From Ephydatia muelleri (taxonomy: Eukaryota > Porifera > Demospongiae > Spongillida > Spongillidae), in assembly GCA_013339895.1 (NCBI GenBank), contig JABACO010000004.1:1246617-1310616 (forward strand): a DNA stretch of 64,000 nt. Reading direction: 5' to 3'. The notes beneath the pieces were generated by a model that worked only from the letters and a program-made list of their open reading frames with translations, made no database searches and was not told the origin of the DNA. A program made the position numbers and the translations under genes. Positions 24,099-39,734 of this stretch are shown piece after piece (positions within the stretch are counted from its first letter, which is position 1; each line of letters opens with the position of its first letter).

Positions 24099-24998
24099 GG
24101 AAGCAGGAAGGACACAAAAAATGTCCGCTAACAGACGGATGTCCGATCCCTAAACCCAGACGGTACCTACTCTCATCTTCCTTTTTCCCTCCCATCCCCA
24201 AACCGATCCCTGAACACCCAATGGCCCTCATTAGCAAAAACACAACCAGAAACAAGGCCTGCCAAACACACAGAACCTATAATCCACACTGGCCTGAAAT
24301 GCACATGGATCCTACAGAGTATCTCATTATGTACACCAAAAAAAAAGCACCAGAAATATCACGCTAACGGAGCTTATACCACAACTCAAACCAATGATAA
24401 AACGACACAAACTGTACAGACTAATGATAGCCATAATAAAGACACACCAGTGTTACACTCTGATGACGCTACACCTGTCTCAAACGTTCTCTCCCTCCAG
24501 ACTTTGCCCGCAAAAAACAAGACCGAGACCCAAGCCAAACACGGTGGTAGTGACATGAGCTTCTCCTTGGAGGAGGAGACCATGAAGATGGCCCTGCTCC
24601 TGGGAACTTTCCAAAAGCCTGCAGCCATTGATGTTTCCATCACTTCTTCGCTTAAATCAAGTATTTTGTCCGAAGCGAGTGTGGTTGCAGATGCAGCAGC
24701 TAGACAGACAGAGGAGAGAAAGCACACATGTAGTGAATCTGATCCGATCTGTTCTGAACTGAGTTGGAAGTGTGTTCCACTAGTGGTGGAGACATTTGGT
24801 GCATGGGGAAAAACAGCAGGCCAGTTTTTTGCACAACTAGCAGTATGACTTGCAGAACAAGGAAATTCCACAAAGGCTACCATGCTAAATTCCATCTATG
24901 ACAGATTAAGTCTCTCGTTAGTTCGAGCCAATGCCCGTGCAGCTTTCATCGCAAGGTCAATTTCAGAAGCCACAACAATGGACCTGCTTGAGGGTTAG
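24099..24998 (+). pseudogene. C-terminal remnant of a retroelement polyprotein
   Basis: Begins after the hAT target duplication. The main open stretch is 24450-24848. Its end carries AAARQTEERKH, then C.ELSWKC, then PLVVETFGAWGKTAGQFF. It stops at a TGA (24846-24848) and goes on in frame with LSLSLVRANARAFIARSISE to a TAG near 24998. Such tails follow the polymerase in retroelements of sponges and cnidarians, as I recall. The polymerase is not seen here. The same family left a more decayed relic in intron 1 of A1 and A2. Class (non-LTR or other) not settled. Confidence 0.5.
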
Positions 24999-24999
24999 G

Positions 25000-26245
25000 C
25001 AGGCCCGTAGCCAGGTCGGGAAAAGGGGGGGTTCGAAAATAATTAATCTGGACCTAAAGTGGGCGTGGATCACCAAAAGGGGGTAGGTGCGGGAGGGGGA
25101 TGTGCCCCCTACCGCGCGAAGCGCGGAAGCTTTTGAAAACATTGATTTTGCAACTGAATGCAAACCAATTTGCAGACACATGTACCAGTACACTCATACC
25201 GCTTTATAACTCTTCATTGTAATTTAGTAAATATAATTGCCAATGTACATGTAAGCGCTCATGCATAACTATATTCATAATCCATTTCGGTCGACATTTA
25301 GCCCCTTCTATGAGACACCGACAATTCTTCTGATCCTGCTTAGTCATATTAATACATGCATGAAACTCATATAGGCTAGCTAGTATATTATACACACTGC
25401 AATGCATGCACAAGTGTACATGTATAGTGCATGACAGAGCTAGTGTTCGATTTCATTGCGTATGATAGAGTCAAGTTCAAGCTTCCTTGGGTGCAAATGG
25501 GCATAGCGTGTGACAACTTCATCTAAGTCCACGTGCATGTCATAATGGATATGAAGGAGAGCAAGGCTGGAAAGACGGCTCATTCCCATAGAGGCTCTCG
25601 TGTAATTGTGCAGTCTTCGAAGAGCGCTAGCGCTCCGCTCACACTCACAAGAAGTCACAGGCAACGTGCAGGCAACTGACTTGCAGTAGGACTCTGATAT
25701 TGGGGTATAGATTACAGTCGCAATCCTTGATGGCTGCAGCTGGAGTGATTTCAGGCTCGTTAGAATCTGGCGCAACCATTTCACTACATGTAGTTTCGCA
25801 CTTATCAGAGTGATCGCTACATTCGATTTCCTCGCTGTGGCAGAATTTGTTTCTGTGACTAAAGGATCCGACTGTTGCCCATCGCCCGTTGCCTTTCGTT
25901 TTGCAGTTGGTAAGAACACATCAAGCTTCTGGCACAAGGCAGCGGCTCGTTCACGCTCTCTTTTTTTTTGCTGGGGAGCTACCCGGCATTTTCGATCGGC
26001 GCACGCGCGCGAGTTATTGAGTATGAATTAAAATTACAGTGCATATTAATAATTACTTTTCATTTTATCATAACTAGAACTAAACATGAATGCGGGAAAG
26101 ACCAGGACTGGATTGGCCTAGCCGCCCAGGAATCGCCTAATCGCCTTATAGAGTGGCCGGGACCTTTACCGCCACATAATTGGACCTTTTCCCCCTGAGG
26201 GGGGGTTCGTTCGAACCCCCCGAACCCCCCCTGGCTACGGGCCTG
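25000..26245. mobile_element. Second hAT element, internally deleted
   Basis: Ends CAGGCCCGTAGCCAGG and its complement, followed by TTAGG on both sides (24995-24999 and 26246-26250), a 5-bp target duplication. Near the right end the repeat is G/C-rich with homopolymers. It contains part of a transposase on the minus strand. Confidence 0.85.
25440..25937 (-). pseudogene. hAT transposase C-terminal fragment
   Basis: 165-codon minus-strand frame ending TAG at 25440. Its second half is a hAT dimerisation domain: LPVTSCECERSASALRRL, then RASMGMSRLSSLALLHIH. The first half has a Lys-rich linker (LPTAKRKATGDGQQ). The zinc finger and most of the catalytic core are missing, so it is the deleted remnant of a longer transposase. 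Confidence 0.75.
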
Positions 26246-26348
26246 TTAGGGTAGTTTTGTGATGGCATTTTGTTATAATGTGTATTTTAAAAGAAAAAGA
26301 AAAAATAAAAAATAAAAAATACAAACATCCATTAATAATGATAAAAAG

Positions 26349-26772
26349 TTTCATCTTCTGATTAGTTTTTTTTCTGTACTAAATGAAAATAATGACATGC
26401 ATCCATTGTGAAAGTACTTGGCAATATGCACTTGAAAAAGAAAGTCATCACGTGATATTGGTGGTTAGTTAATAATTAGTGACCTCTCTCCAAATCAGCT
26501 TTGTTTGTCGATCTTCTGCCTGAGTTTTGAATGATGTACAATGAAATTGGGTATATAACTAGTACTCTGAGTTTGCAACATTTAGTCTTACGCATCCAAT
26601 ATTGGATTAACTGTTACGGTTATATTGTATTAACTAACCACCAATATCACGTGATGACTTTCTTTTTTCAAGTGTATATTGCTAAGTACTTTCCCAATGG
26701 ATGGATGCAATGTTGTATAACGTGTGCAATCCTTTTAGGCCATACTAGTACAGGAAAAATTAGAAGATGAAC
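26349..26772. mobile_element. Fold-back MITE
   Basis: Imperfect inverted repeat of about 125-145 bases per arm (26349-26473 and 26629-26772) around a 155-bp spacer. The inner arm halves match best (TCATCACGTGATATTGGTGG). The outer ends TTCATCTTCT pair with AGAAGATGAA. No clear target duplication and no coding capacity. Confidence 0.7.
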
Positions 26773-28856
26773 TTAGGAAAACAAATTTATCACCAGTTCT
26801 ATCCTGATTAAGCCTACTACTGTACTTCATTTTGATCTAGTTATTTAAAGGGTGTGTCATGACAAATTATATGCAAATCGAGTACCTATAGTGGAGTTAG
26901 TAGCAATGTCTGTCTAAAGCTAAAGGCATCAAAGGAGATGTAGAATGCCATGAAGCATTGCAGAGATGACAATTTAATGAGATGTGAGAATGCAAGCATG
27001 CCTAACAACCCAATCATACACAAAGATGAATTGTCAAATCATAGGCCATGTATGTTTTTAACATTTAGACGCTCACAATGCATGTCACGGAATGGTGGTA
27101 ATACAACATAGATGTGTAGTCCAAACAGGGGAACCATATCTCATTGTCATGGGCTGGCTTTTTTGTTGACTCAGGTGTGCCATTCTACACTCAGCCATCA
27201 TATGTACTGATATGTGGCTCCAGTTCCACCTTTCATTGACTCATACACGTAACATGACACAGAAGGCAGAGTACACATGTGGCTGAAAATAGACCATTTT
27301 GTAATGCTGTACATATTCATTATTACTCAATGATGTAGATGAGTAAAATAGCTAGTATTTCCTTTTGAAGTTGATGTTTGTTTTAGTATGGTCAATGAAT
27401 GGATGACTACTTTTGACTCTATCAGTTGCTTTACATTTCAAGTCAGTTCTGCTCCTCTGTAATCACCAGTCCTGTGATCATCATGGTCTCGTACTTTGCA
27501 TATGATTTCTTGTTGTGTAATTCTGAAACGTAAGAGGCCAACAAAGCAAGTGATTGCTGTTTCCTCAGGTCATGTAATTAACATGTAACTAAAAACATAC
27601 TCTATTGCCTTCAAATCCTATATAACCAACTTTCTTGTAGAGTATGTTTTTAGTTACTTGTTTCATGATTTGTGTTCATATGATTGTCACGCAGTGTCAT
27701 GGAAGTTCTGAAAAAGTCTTGTTTCCAAATCTTAAACAAGGGTACACCACAAGCATTGCTGTTTATAGTCTCAGTATAATAGGCCACACCATCTCATCAT
27801 CCTTCACCTTGGCCACAACTTCTCTCACATCCTCATCCTCTGGGTACGTTTTCTGCCACAGCAATGTCCTCACACATGGATCATCCTATTTGAAGGACGC
27901 TATTGTTGGGGCTCTGAAACAGAAATGTAAAATATTTGCTCACATGAGTGAGAAATGATTATTCGATTGTTTAACTGAGGGACAACAACTTCACGATTGC
28001 TCACTTTCTAATCAGCATGAATAGTTAACAATTGCTAACTTACATATCAGGAAATCTTTGGATGGGTAATTTAAGCGTGGCAAGCAATTTTGCACTTGCC
28101 AACATTATAGCATCCAGAAGATGACACAGTACAGGCAACCTCATTATGATTATGAAACATGTGCAAAATATGATTATTTAAAAGAATGTAAACATTATGG
28201 GATTTTTTTAAACACACCAGCAGCCTACCATACTCCCACTGTTGTGCGAGTATTATGCAAGCTGTTCCTTTGATTCTGATATCATGAACAATTTGCCGCA
28301 GGATGAAGTTGAGTGAATATAGTGTGAGTGGGCAACCTGCTTCTACAAATATTTTACCGACATACTCTCGGTACTTTCCACAGGCTGAGGTACTAGACAA
28401 AATGCCTGATTGTGTTACCTAAGTGCAAGTGGGATCTAACACCAGGGCGCAAGCTGTTTCGATGGGCTTTTGCCAAGCAGCTCTCAGTATACCTGCCATG
28501 TGTATCAACCTCTTTCCAATAGTATGGATTTGCAGTTCTCAATTTACACCTATTTGTGCTGGTCTAGTTTTCTTGACTATATACAAACTGCCCACCCAGA
28601 ATATCTAATTCCAGACAACCCTGTGGTCAAGTATGCCATTAATCAAAGCTAGTTTGACATTGTACTTTGCAAAGGAGTTTGTGTATGGAGCTGAATCATG
28701 TTCAGGATGATACAAACTATGCCCTACACCCAGAAGGTCACCTCCAGTTTAACCAATGTACTCACAACTGCGTAATTAAATTTATGTGATAGTTTAAAGA
28801 CTTTTGACATGTTACATTATAAAAGATATGTAAACATTCAGTGTTTTGCAGTTCAA
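26773..28856. other. Intergenic, unassigned
   Basis: AT-rich, no recognised gene. One minus-strand stretch at about 27895-27760 has protein-like composition (VRTLLWQKTYPEDEDV, then DDEMVWPIILRL) but is bounded by stops. It could be a decayed exon. The plus strand from 27644 (ATG) is open for 104 codons with no recognised domain; it overlaps that stretch. Confidence 0.4.
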
Positions 28857-29434
28857 CTACATACTCAGTTTAGAATCAATATGTGCCAAGTAGTGGATAA
28901 GGGTGAAACCACGATGGACTATCATGGTACAAAACTGGACAGTGACAATGAAACCATACACTGCCAGGAAGAGAATCTCGAAGGCCTTTGTAGGAAGGTT
29001 GAATTTCTGGAGCTTCGGGAACTGAAGTGTGTAGAGCAGGATGATCCACGTCATGTTGATTAGAAGGAGAAGCACCAGGGAGATATTACGAAGTGACCTC
29101 ATTCCTTTCTTCAGTTCGCTCTCTGATTTGAAGCTGGCAGCTAAGGGCCTCAGTGGCTTCCCCACATCGAGCATCTCAGCCCAGTAAAGGCACTCATCAT
29201 TGTTATCAGTGTCTGGCACCTTCTCCAACATGCTTCTTGTTTGATGGACCCTCATTTCATCTAGAAATCAAACACGTTGACATGAGTATGTGATGTAATG
29301 CATATACTGACATCACCTTCAGTGAGATATGTCAGCTTGCTGATTCCTTCAAGCAGTCTCTGAAGATGAGCTAGAGAGAGTTAGAGAGAGTGAGAGTGTG
29401 AATGAGTGAGAGAGTGAGAGAGTGAGAGAAAGAG

Positions 29435-29492
<58 letters not shown>

Positions 29493-32400
29493 AAAGTATA
29501 GGAGGAGAGAAGAGCCCCTGAACATTGCTTTGATTTTTCTTGTTCTACCTCTCTTATAGATTCCCATCTTTTGAAGGTCCATTCGTTTAAGCCCTTTTAA
29601 ATTCTCCATGTCATCCCTCGTCTTATACCCAGCTGCTTCAAACAGCTGTTGATAACCCTGCAGTTCAAGGCTATTCAGCCATGTTCCCACATCACACAAA
29701 CCCTAGTACATGTAACAGTAAATCAACACCCTAGCTGTAGATATGTTACATATTGCTCACTAAACAAGTCTGATCAATTGCGAAATTGAATGGAGCCAGC
29801 TTCTGGGCACACCGCTCCAGTCGCAGAACATGACCTCTGTCTTTTAATCCCATAGCTTCAAAATCCTGTACCAGAAAACAGACAACAGGATATAAATGGA
29901 ACCCCAAAGTGCTCCTATTGGATCTTACTTCAATATTTAACCCAGCAATAAAACTGAGATTAAAGTAGCCATGTTGCTCAAGTATTTCAGCATACTCTGG
30001 TAAAATATCATTGTTATTCAGCCATTCCCTCAGCTTTACGGTCAATCTAAATGCAGCCTCATTCACAACATTTGCTGCATTATGATTAGAGAAAGAATAG
30101 AGTTTCAATTTTTAAAAATAAAGATAAGTTGCAGGTGGGAAAGGATGGACAATATTCAGCCAGAATGTGCAGTAGTAGGTTTTCTTACAGTATTTTGTGC
30201 TCACAGCTTCGTCTGTGAAATCAGCTAATGGTTCTATGATGGAATCAAGGTGGTAACTCAGGTTATTTGCAGTAGGAATTATACAGCTTACGTTGTTCCC
30301 TCCCATCTGTATAATCTGACAAAGCTGCATAAAACATAAGAGAGAAATCATCACTATGTCAAATTGCTATGGTTAGTAATAAGTAAGTATACAAATTTCT
30401 TTATCGAGAAAGTGGTTTGAATGTAGGATCAAGTGGTGCAAGAAGCAAGGAAACAAGGTTCAATCCCTGTACAGGAGCGGGGGAGGGGCGGGGGGGGGGG
30501 GGGGGGGGGGGGATAATCAATACATGTAGCAGTATCTTGATGTGTAGCATCCTACAAAACCCCACTGTACAAGGACTAAAACTTGTTTACAGGACCACTA
30601 CCATGTACCCATGTTTCTTAATCATGGACAACCTGTTACCTGTTGCTGCATCATAGGAGGGAGCAGGCTGTTTGTTCTCTTCTACAGTGTTCTGTTTTTG
30701 TACGCCTAGCTTGAAGCAGGACTGTGCTTTCTGCCACACATTCAACAGAAGACACTTGATTTTCTCAAATCCACCACCTTGAAGTGCCCCTGTACTGCCT
30801 TCTCTTGTCCCCCAACTCCTGTCATCGAGATTTGCAATGGAGTAGATCAAAAGGATCAGATATCCAGAGGGCAGTGCAAGGAAGTACCACACTCCATAGA
30901 ACAGGCAGCTGAACTCGTTCAGGTGGAATAACCCAGAACTGATGAACAGGACAGTAAATAGGACAAGGTACATGTTAGGAAACGTGATAGGGAACAAAAA
31001 CTCAGCCTTGTTTTGGCTGGTACACATTTCAGATGTTGCATTAATAGAGCAAGGCAAATAATGTTTTCCAAATGTGATGAAGTCATACAGAAGGTTTTTG
31101 AAATTTCCTACAAAAACCACACCCATGGTGATGGCAAATAGAACACTGGCAAACTTGGCCATATCCAGTTGATGCAAATGGTTGCCATAGAGACAAAATA
31201 TTCCATACGCAATGCTTAAAAAGGAAAGGATGATAATGATGGCCAATATAGAAGAATGTGACACGATGAACGCTGAAGAGAAGCCAGAGGCAATGACAAG
31301 GATGACTGTTGCTGGAGATATTGCTGTGGAGAACACCAATATGCCCTGAAATAGCACAAATATGATAGACACATTTTCGTTCTGCTTTGTGAACCTGGAG
31401 GCCTGTGTGATAAGGAGTGAGAGGTTGGCAATAGTGGAGGAAATCCATCTTCTGCGCTGCTTGAAGAATTCGTTGAAAGTTTCAGGACAGTTGGTATAAT
31501 TCTCGGAGATGGCACAATACTTGAGCTTCCACCCATTCTCGACCAGCAGGGTACACAGCCAGCGGTCCTCACCCATGTCTTTGGTCAAAAACTCGCTGGC
31601 CGATGTCACCTCAGTGGAGTATGTGTCAAGGACGCTCCTCAAGGCATTGCAACGAAACACACTGAAGCAGCCGGGACAGCACAGGACTGTACCCAGGATG
31701 TCCTCGGCTGACTTCTGGAACCAGTGACCTATGGCATAGTCGAATACCTGGTACCAGTAGAGTGGGCCCGAGCCCTGGGGGTGTGTCCGAGCGCATACAG
31801 CCCCCACCTGGGGGTCAGAGTCCAAGATGTCCAACAGCACAGTGGCGGACTCAGGAGTGAACTGGATGTCAGCATCTGTGGTCAGGATGAAGGTGTTGTC
31901 ATCGTCCATTCTACTTTCCTTGTTGTAGGGAGCAGTTGCCCTCTGCCTCTCTCCCTGCACTCCCCAGTTGCGCAGGTTGCGGATGTTTTCCTTTACCCTG
32001 AAGTTCAGGACATAGTTCATGTACATGACCTGGCTCCATCGCTTCTTCTTCTTGACCTTGGCGCTGTCCTTGAGGTGCACGTAGATGGGCATGGCCTCTG
32101 CAACCTCCCAGCTCAGCTGAATCCCATAGGGAGTGTTAATCCTTTGGAATGCTTTGGACTCCAAATGGAGCGCATCCACATGGAGCGTCTCCTCGAACAA
32201 GGAGAACAGCTGGAGTGCAAAGTAGGTTAGTTCGGTCACATTTGCGCCACTATCCAGGAATATGTGTGACTCAAAGTGGTCATCATTTTTCTTCTCCTTG
32301 CAGTGGCAGGCCAGCTGATATATGGAGGATAGCAAACGTCTCATCTCCTCGCGGTCCTCCATGTACATAGTCGAGCAGATGAAGATGGTCCTCGGTCTGC

Positions 32401-34679
32401 TTTCATCATTGTTATCGACGAAAGTAGGAGTAATAGTTTCATGCCACATCTCTCTCCTCTCCACCTTCCTGTTAAGCATAGTGTGCTGCTCCAGGAAGAC
32501 CCCATCATAGCAAGGTGTGAGAAACATGGCGGCATCCTTGGCCAGGATGAGGTTCTTCTTTTTCCAAACAAACACGCCCATTGTCAATATCTGCCCAATC
32601 CAGAGCATAGCGCCGGCCACTACTGCTACCCCCAGGGCCACTGGATCAGAGTACGCTTTGGAAAAATAGAATGAGCTTGAGTCCTGATGAGCCTGGAAGA
32701 TGGCGCACACTGCAAAAGAGATGGGGGTGCAGAGGTACAGGGGGAGGGCCAGCCCCCAGCGGTGGAGCACCATGGTGCAGGAGATCCACATGAAAGTGTA
32801 CCCAAAGAAGCTGCTGAGTATTTGAATCAGAAAGATCGTCAACTCTTGCCCTTTCCACTGGAAGGACTTGGAGAGAGAGCAGGATTGGTGCAGGCACCAT
32901 GGGTCAATGCTTCCATTGGTGAAAACATATCGGAAAATGACGTATGAAATAAATGGATAGAGAATGATCCGAAGGATCGCATTGATGAAATCTGTAGTAA
33001 TAATAAATAAAACAAATGGAAGAAGGTAAAAGGACTGTATATATTATTGTCCATGCACAGAAACATGTGAGATGAGAGAGTAGAGGAGGATTGATGAAAT
33101 ATGTTATCATGGTTGGGAATGGAAGTTAAGAGGGAAAAGATAAATAAAAGAGGTATTTAGATGTATTGTTTTGGAACTGTGCAGTGTGCCATTGTGGGTT
33201 CACGTCAATCAAGACAAGACATGCTCAGCTGATACTCCAGAAGAATGGTATCCACATCATTGTTTGCTGCATGTACATTTGCATAGGTGCCTACAAAATA
33301 AATCACTGTACTGCGATATAGGGAAAGTATGTGGGTTGGGGAGGGGGAAAGACAGGATCGAGATGGAAGTTTACTCACTTGCTTTGAACCTAGCTGTTGG
33401 TAAAATGGGTTCCTTCTCATTGATGACATTGGGTTTTTGATTCTTCTCATTTGTATTAGCCGATCTGATGTGGGTGACATTGGAGCTTTGGGTCATTTTG
33501 GCCATTTTTTGGCTCTCCTGCTGCACCTTGCTGCTCCATACTACACTAAGGGAGAGGAGGCTGAGGGTCATTGCACACCCGACCAGGAACTGGTCCTTAG
33601 GCCCAGACTGGAGAAGGCTAGCATATATATTCAGCAGAATAACAGAAACGAATTGCAGGAACATTGCGATTATCCTGCTGAACTTGTTCCATGCTCCACT
33701 CCTCCCCTCGGCACAGTCCTCCGTCAGGCAGTTGGTCTGGTCCTCTTTTTCATTGAAGTTGATATTCCCATTCGTATTGTGCACTTTATGGTACCCTTTA
33801 CGAACACAGCATGGGCACCACTCCAGACAGTCCAGGATGGCCTGGGCACCAAACACTCCACCTAGTGCCAAGATAGCCACGATGGAATGGAGGCGTGGCA
33901 GCACGTAGAAGACGACAGTGGTCATGGCCACAACCTCAAACACCGAGGCTACTGCACCCTGCAAAGGATGAGGAAGCAGAAAGGAGACAATGCATAACCA
34001 GTGATAAATTACCCGTGGAGGAGGGCAGTTATTTATGTTGTAAGTTAAAAGTAAGAAGAAAGCACACAGTCAACGATCAAAAATGTGCTGAACTAGGATG
34101 GGTGTGGGGTGAGAGGAAGCCAAGCGAACCTTCACTCTACTGGTCACATCCCTGATCAGTGACACGTTTGGGAGGCTGAATGTCACCCACCTGGTGAGAG
34201 CTATCTCAAGGGCCATACTGGCAAGGAATCAGATTACAATTAATTGGTCTGTTGTTTTATTGTATGTATGCAATAGGAATATGAAATATGATGTGATATA
34301 ATTGTCCACTTACCACAACAATTGCTTTTGGAGTAGGCCATGGAAACAAGCGACTTTGCTTTCCACACACACTGAAGAGCAGCGTGCGAAAGAAAGTAAC
34401 AAACTGTGGGATGAGTATAATGAATAGCAGTTGCCAGAAGAAGCCCGCGGCTCTGTTGTGCAACGTTGCCTCCGAGTCACTTGCGCGGTGGATGTCGTCG
34501 ATGGTTTTGTTGAGTCGAGACACCAGGCTTATCAAACTCAGTTTGCTAAGTACCGCGCAGGTGGCGACGATGGAGAACAGTAGTACCCTGACCAGAACTT
34601 GTATTATTTTCAAGCAGAGAGCTTTGCACTGAGTTGAGTGAGATTCAGCTCCATAATCAGGATACCCTTTGGTTGACAT
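28857..34679 (-). CDS. Chitin synthase A2, SAM-tailed, eight exons
   Basis: Polymerises UDP-GlcNAc into chitin at a membrane. Exons, each with GT-AG borders and matching phase: 34679-34314, 33958-33379, 32991-30640, 30074-29929, 29865-29761, 29702-29549, 29370-29317, 29260-28857; 1386 codons. Residues 1-480 hold repeated membrane segments. The GT2 core follows: TTDADIQF (~687), GEDRW (~790) and QRRRW (~827-831). Further membrane segments and WGTRE (~1055) come next. SAM-1 is about 1105-1175, SAM-2 about 1185-1245, and a C-terminal domain with two membrane segments ends at 1386. The ATG is the one shared with A1. SAM-1 is encoded without the intron that splits it in B. Intron 3 contains an open stretch (30327-30112) partly conserved in the relic at 4190, perhaps an alternative exon. 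No lesion seen. Convergent with B1, divergent from B2. Confidence 0.9.
29378..29492. repeat. (GA)n microsatellite in intron 6 of A2
   Basis: Imperfect GA/GAGA run between the SAM-2 exon and the short following exon. It gives a long pyrimidine tract on the coding strand just before an acceptor. Confidence 0.9.
30480..30512. repeat. Poly-G tract in intron 3 of A2
   Basis: About 30 nearly uninterrupted G on the plus strand (poly-C on the coding strand). Confidence 0.9.
34040..34240 (+). mobile_element. Degenerate retroelement relic in intron 1 of A2
   Basis: Counterpart of the relic at 960-1190, with the same KHTVNDQKCAELGW block followed by a deletion. Its presence at the same intron position in both copies shows it predates the duplication. 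Confidence 0.4.
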
Positions 34680-37079
<2,400 letters not shown>

Positions 37080-37080
<1 letters not shown>

Positions 37081-38120
37081 TATTTGGTCTGACAGACGAG
37101 GCAGTTAGGAATCAATACTACTACCGCACATTAGTTTAAATTAGAAGAAGTGGCTGAGAGATAATGGGTTTTTACAGGAGTATGCTGACACACTTGAGCA
37201 ACATAGTTAATTTAACCTCAATTTTATTGCTGGGTACATGTTCTGATTTTTGGAGGAAACAATATCGTCATGTAAGATGAAACCTTTGGGTTCTGTTTAG
37301 GGCTATTTCTCAGTATTCTGGTATAGGTTTTTCAAGTTACGGGGTTACAAGACCATGGTCATGCTCTGCAACTGGAGCGGTGTGCCAGAAGTTGGCTCAC
37401 TTCAGTGTTGCAATCAGTCATACTTCTCTAGTGAGTACATGCGCTATTAAAATCTCCAACCACCATATGAAGTCATTTATGATTTATGTTATGCTGGAAT
37501 TGATGTGGGGACTTGAATAGCCTTGAACTGCAGGGCTTTCAAAGACTTTTCAAAGAAGCTGGGCACAAGACAAGAGAAAACTTGGAAATTTTAAAAGAAT
37601 GGCAAGAGGAACCAAAGCGTTGCTTGTGACCTCGTGTACTTCTCTCTCCTCTCTTGCTCCTCCCACAGCTCATCTTCAAAGACTGCTGGAAGGAAACCTA
37701 TCCCATTGAACGTAATTTCTGTGCATTCATTAGATCACATACTATGTCCGCTGTACATGTCTAGAGAGGAAGAGGGTCCATCAAATGAAATGACTATTGA
37801 CGAAGGGGCCAGACACTGATTTGAATGGTGAATACTCTTACTGGACAAAAGTACTTGATGTGGGGAAGCCACTGATGCCCATATCGGCCAGCTTCAGCGA
37901 ACTGAATGGAGAACTGAATGAAGGACTCAGGTCACTTCTTCTATTTCACATCATGTGTATTGTCCTGCTTTGTACACGTCGGTTCCCTGAGCTTGAGAAA
38001 TTCAACCTCCCCACAAGGCCTTTGAGCTTTTTTCTGTGGCAGTGTATATTTTAATATTCACTTCCCAGTTCTGTGCTATGATAATCCATTGTGGGGTCAA
38101 CTTGGCATGTGTTGATCCTG
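37080..38120 (+). pseudogene. Relic of 3' exons of an A-like chitin synthase (unit 2)
   Basis: Counterpart of 4170-5250. SAM-1 remains are at about 37170-37250 and 37350-37440, SAM-2 at about 37505-37620, the SAM tail at about 37660-37700, and the last exon from about 37765. The last exon keeps an open stretch of 85 codons (37797-38054) with DTDLNGEYSYWTKVLDVGKP and one membrane segment before a stop. It shares the decay of the unit-1 copy. Confidence 0.7.
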
Positions 38121-39330
38121 CTTCTGAAAACTGTATTGCACTGTATTGCAATATTGCACATGTTACAGGCTTGGAGATAGTCAGGGAACATGAAGTCTAC
38201 AGTTATTTATTAATAGAACTTTTGTAATTTTTATTATGGAGTGAATAGCAAATGCAGGAAAACATGCAAGTGTCAAAATAATATAAAATGGTTATGAATC
38301 TCAGACATTTTAGCCTCCAGACTTGTAATAATGTCTGTAGTGCTGCTATACTTCAGAGTCTTTTTTTCTGTCACTGATGAACAGGATCCGGAACTAGAGT
38401 AGTGGGTCACTGCTGTGGATTTCAATGAGGTCACTTTGTGTAGCAATTTCAGTCAATGGCTGATGGCATCAAACACATACTCCACCAATCCTTGTCAGTG
38501 CAATCCTTACCCATATAAGTTGTGTTTGAGAGAGTAAATTGACAAAGTATGCATGTACGTTTCGAAATCTGCATGAATGCACTGTGAGTTAAAGGACACC
38601 CAGTGGCCATGCAGCCATCATGGTTACTTGTAGCGCATACCCTGCATGCAAAAATGTATCATTTCTTGACACAGTGTGCCTAATACTAGTTCATGTTTCA
38701 TATTTGAGATGGTGAGCAGTTAATGCTGAGTGACTTCGGGTAAGACAGTGCCACCAGTCACCTCACCAGAGGCACAGCAGTGGTACTACAGAGGAGAGGT
38801 CTTGAGGGAGATGTATATGCTGAGCTTATTTCTACCCTCACAGCATTAGTCTCTTCTAAAACCAAATAAAACGTAATTAGTTGACAATCATCAATATAGA
38901 TACACATATGGGGCATTAATGGGCAAAACATGGCTTCTGCTTATTTGTGCAACTTTCCATGGGAAACAAAAATGTGACCATACTTGCATTCAAATGCATA
39001 TGGCTGATTAAAAATTCAGTACCAAAACTCCATGATAGACAGACCAATTTTCAATGCTCAAGAGGACATAGCAGAATCTCAGAAATTCAAAAATGTGGAA
39101 ATATGAGAAATGAAGCAGTAGCTCAGTTTTGTTCGACAATCTTCCATACAATAATGATGTGTGTGACATCATTAAAATTAACCCAGGCAATGAATGCACA
39201 AACGTACTGTACATGAACACACAGGACACAATAAATACATGTCAAGTCCTCTATCATACCTGCATGACCAAGGAAATGCTCTCACATTTGCATTTGCACA
39301 ATATGCTTCTTAAATTTAGCATATACATAC
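38120..39330. other. Intergenic between two relics (unit 2)
   Basis: Counterpart of 5250-6560 with only one 60-bp repeat unit. Nothing else recognised. Confidence 0.5.
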
Positions 39331-39500
39331 TGAGAAGTATATCAACCTCACCACAAAGGCCTTTGAGCTTCTCTTCCTGTGGGAGCATACACCTTGACTT
39401 TGTCCAGTTCTGTGCCATGATAGTCCATCGTGCGGTCACCTTATCCACTACTTGACAAATGTTGATTCTCCGAGTGAAAACCACTGAAAAGTACACGAAA
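39330..39500 (+). pseudogene. Fragment of a chitin synthase last exon (unit 2)
   Basis: Counterpart of 6560-6760; the same FCAMIVHRAVTLSTT block in a broken frame. Confidence 0.6.
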
Positions 39501-39670
39501 CTGAAATGTTTGCATTGTTTCTAATGGCATTATTTTTTTAATCATGATAATGTCAATGACCATGGCCGAAGAAAAAACAAACAGGCAATGTGTTATGTAT
39601 GGCTAGTTATTAGTGCACGAAGGTCATATAGTTCTTCGTTTTGGTCAGTGCAAAATGCAAAATTGCATGT

Positions 39671-39726
39671 CGTAGCGGTGATGTAATTCATCCGCAGCTG
39701 TGACGTACTAGGGTCTGGGTACGAGA
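39671..39726. mobile_element. Half of the palindromic MITE
   Basis: Only the right arm of the palindrome seen at 6950-7072 remains, ending GTCTGGGTACGAGAC. The missing bases include flank to its left, so a deletion in unit 2 removed the left arm. Confidence 0.8.
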
Positions 39727-39734
39727 CTAGCATG

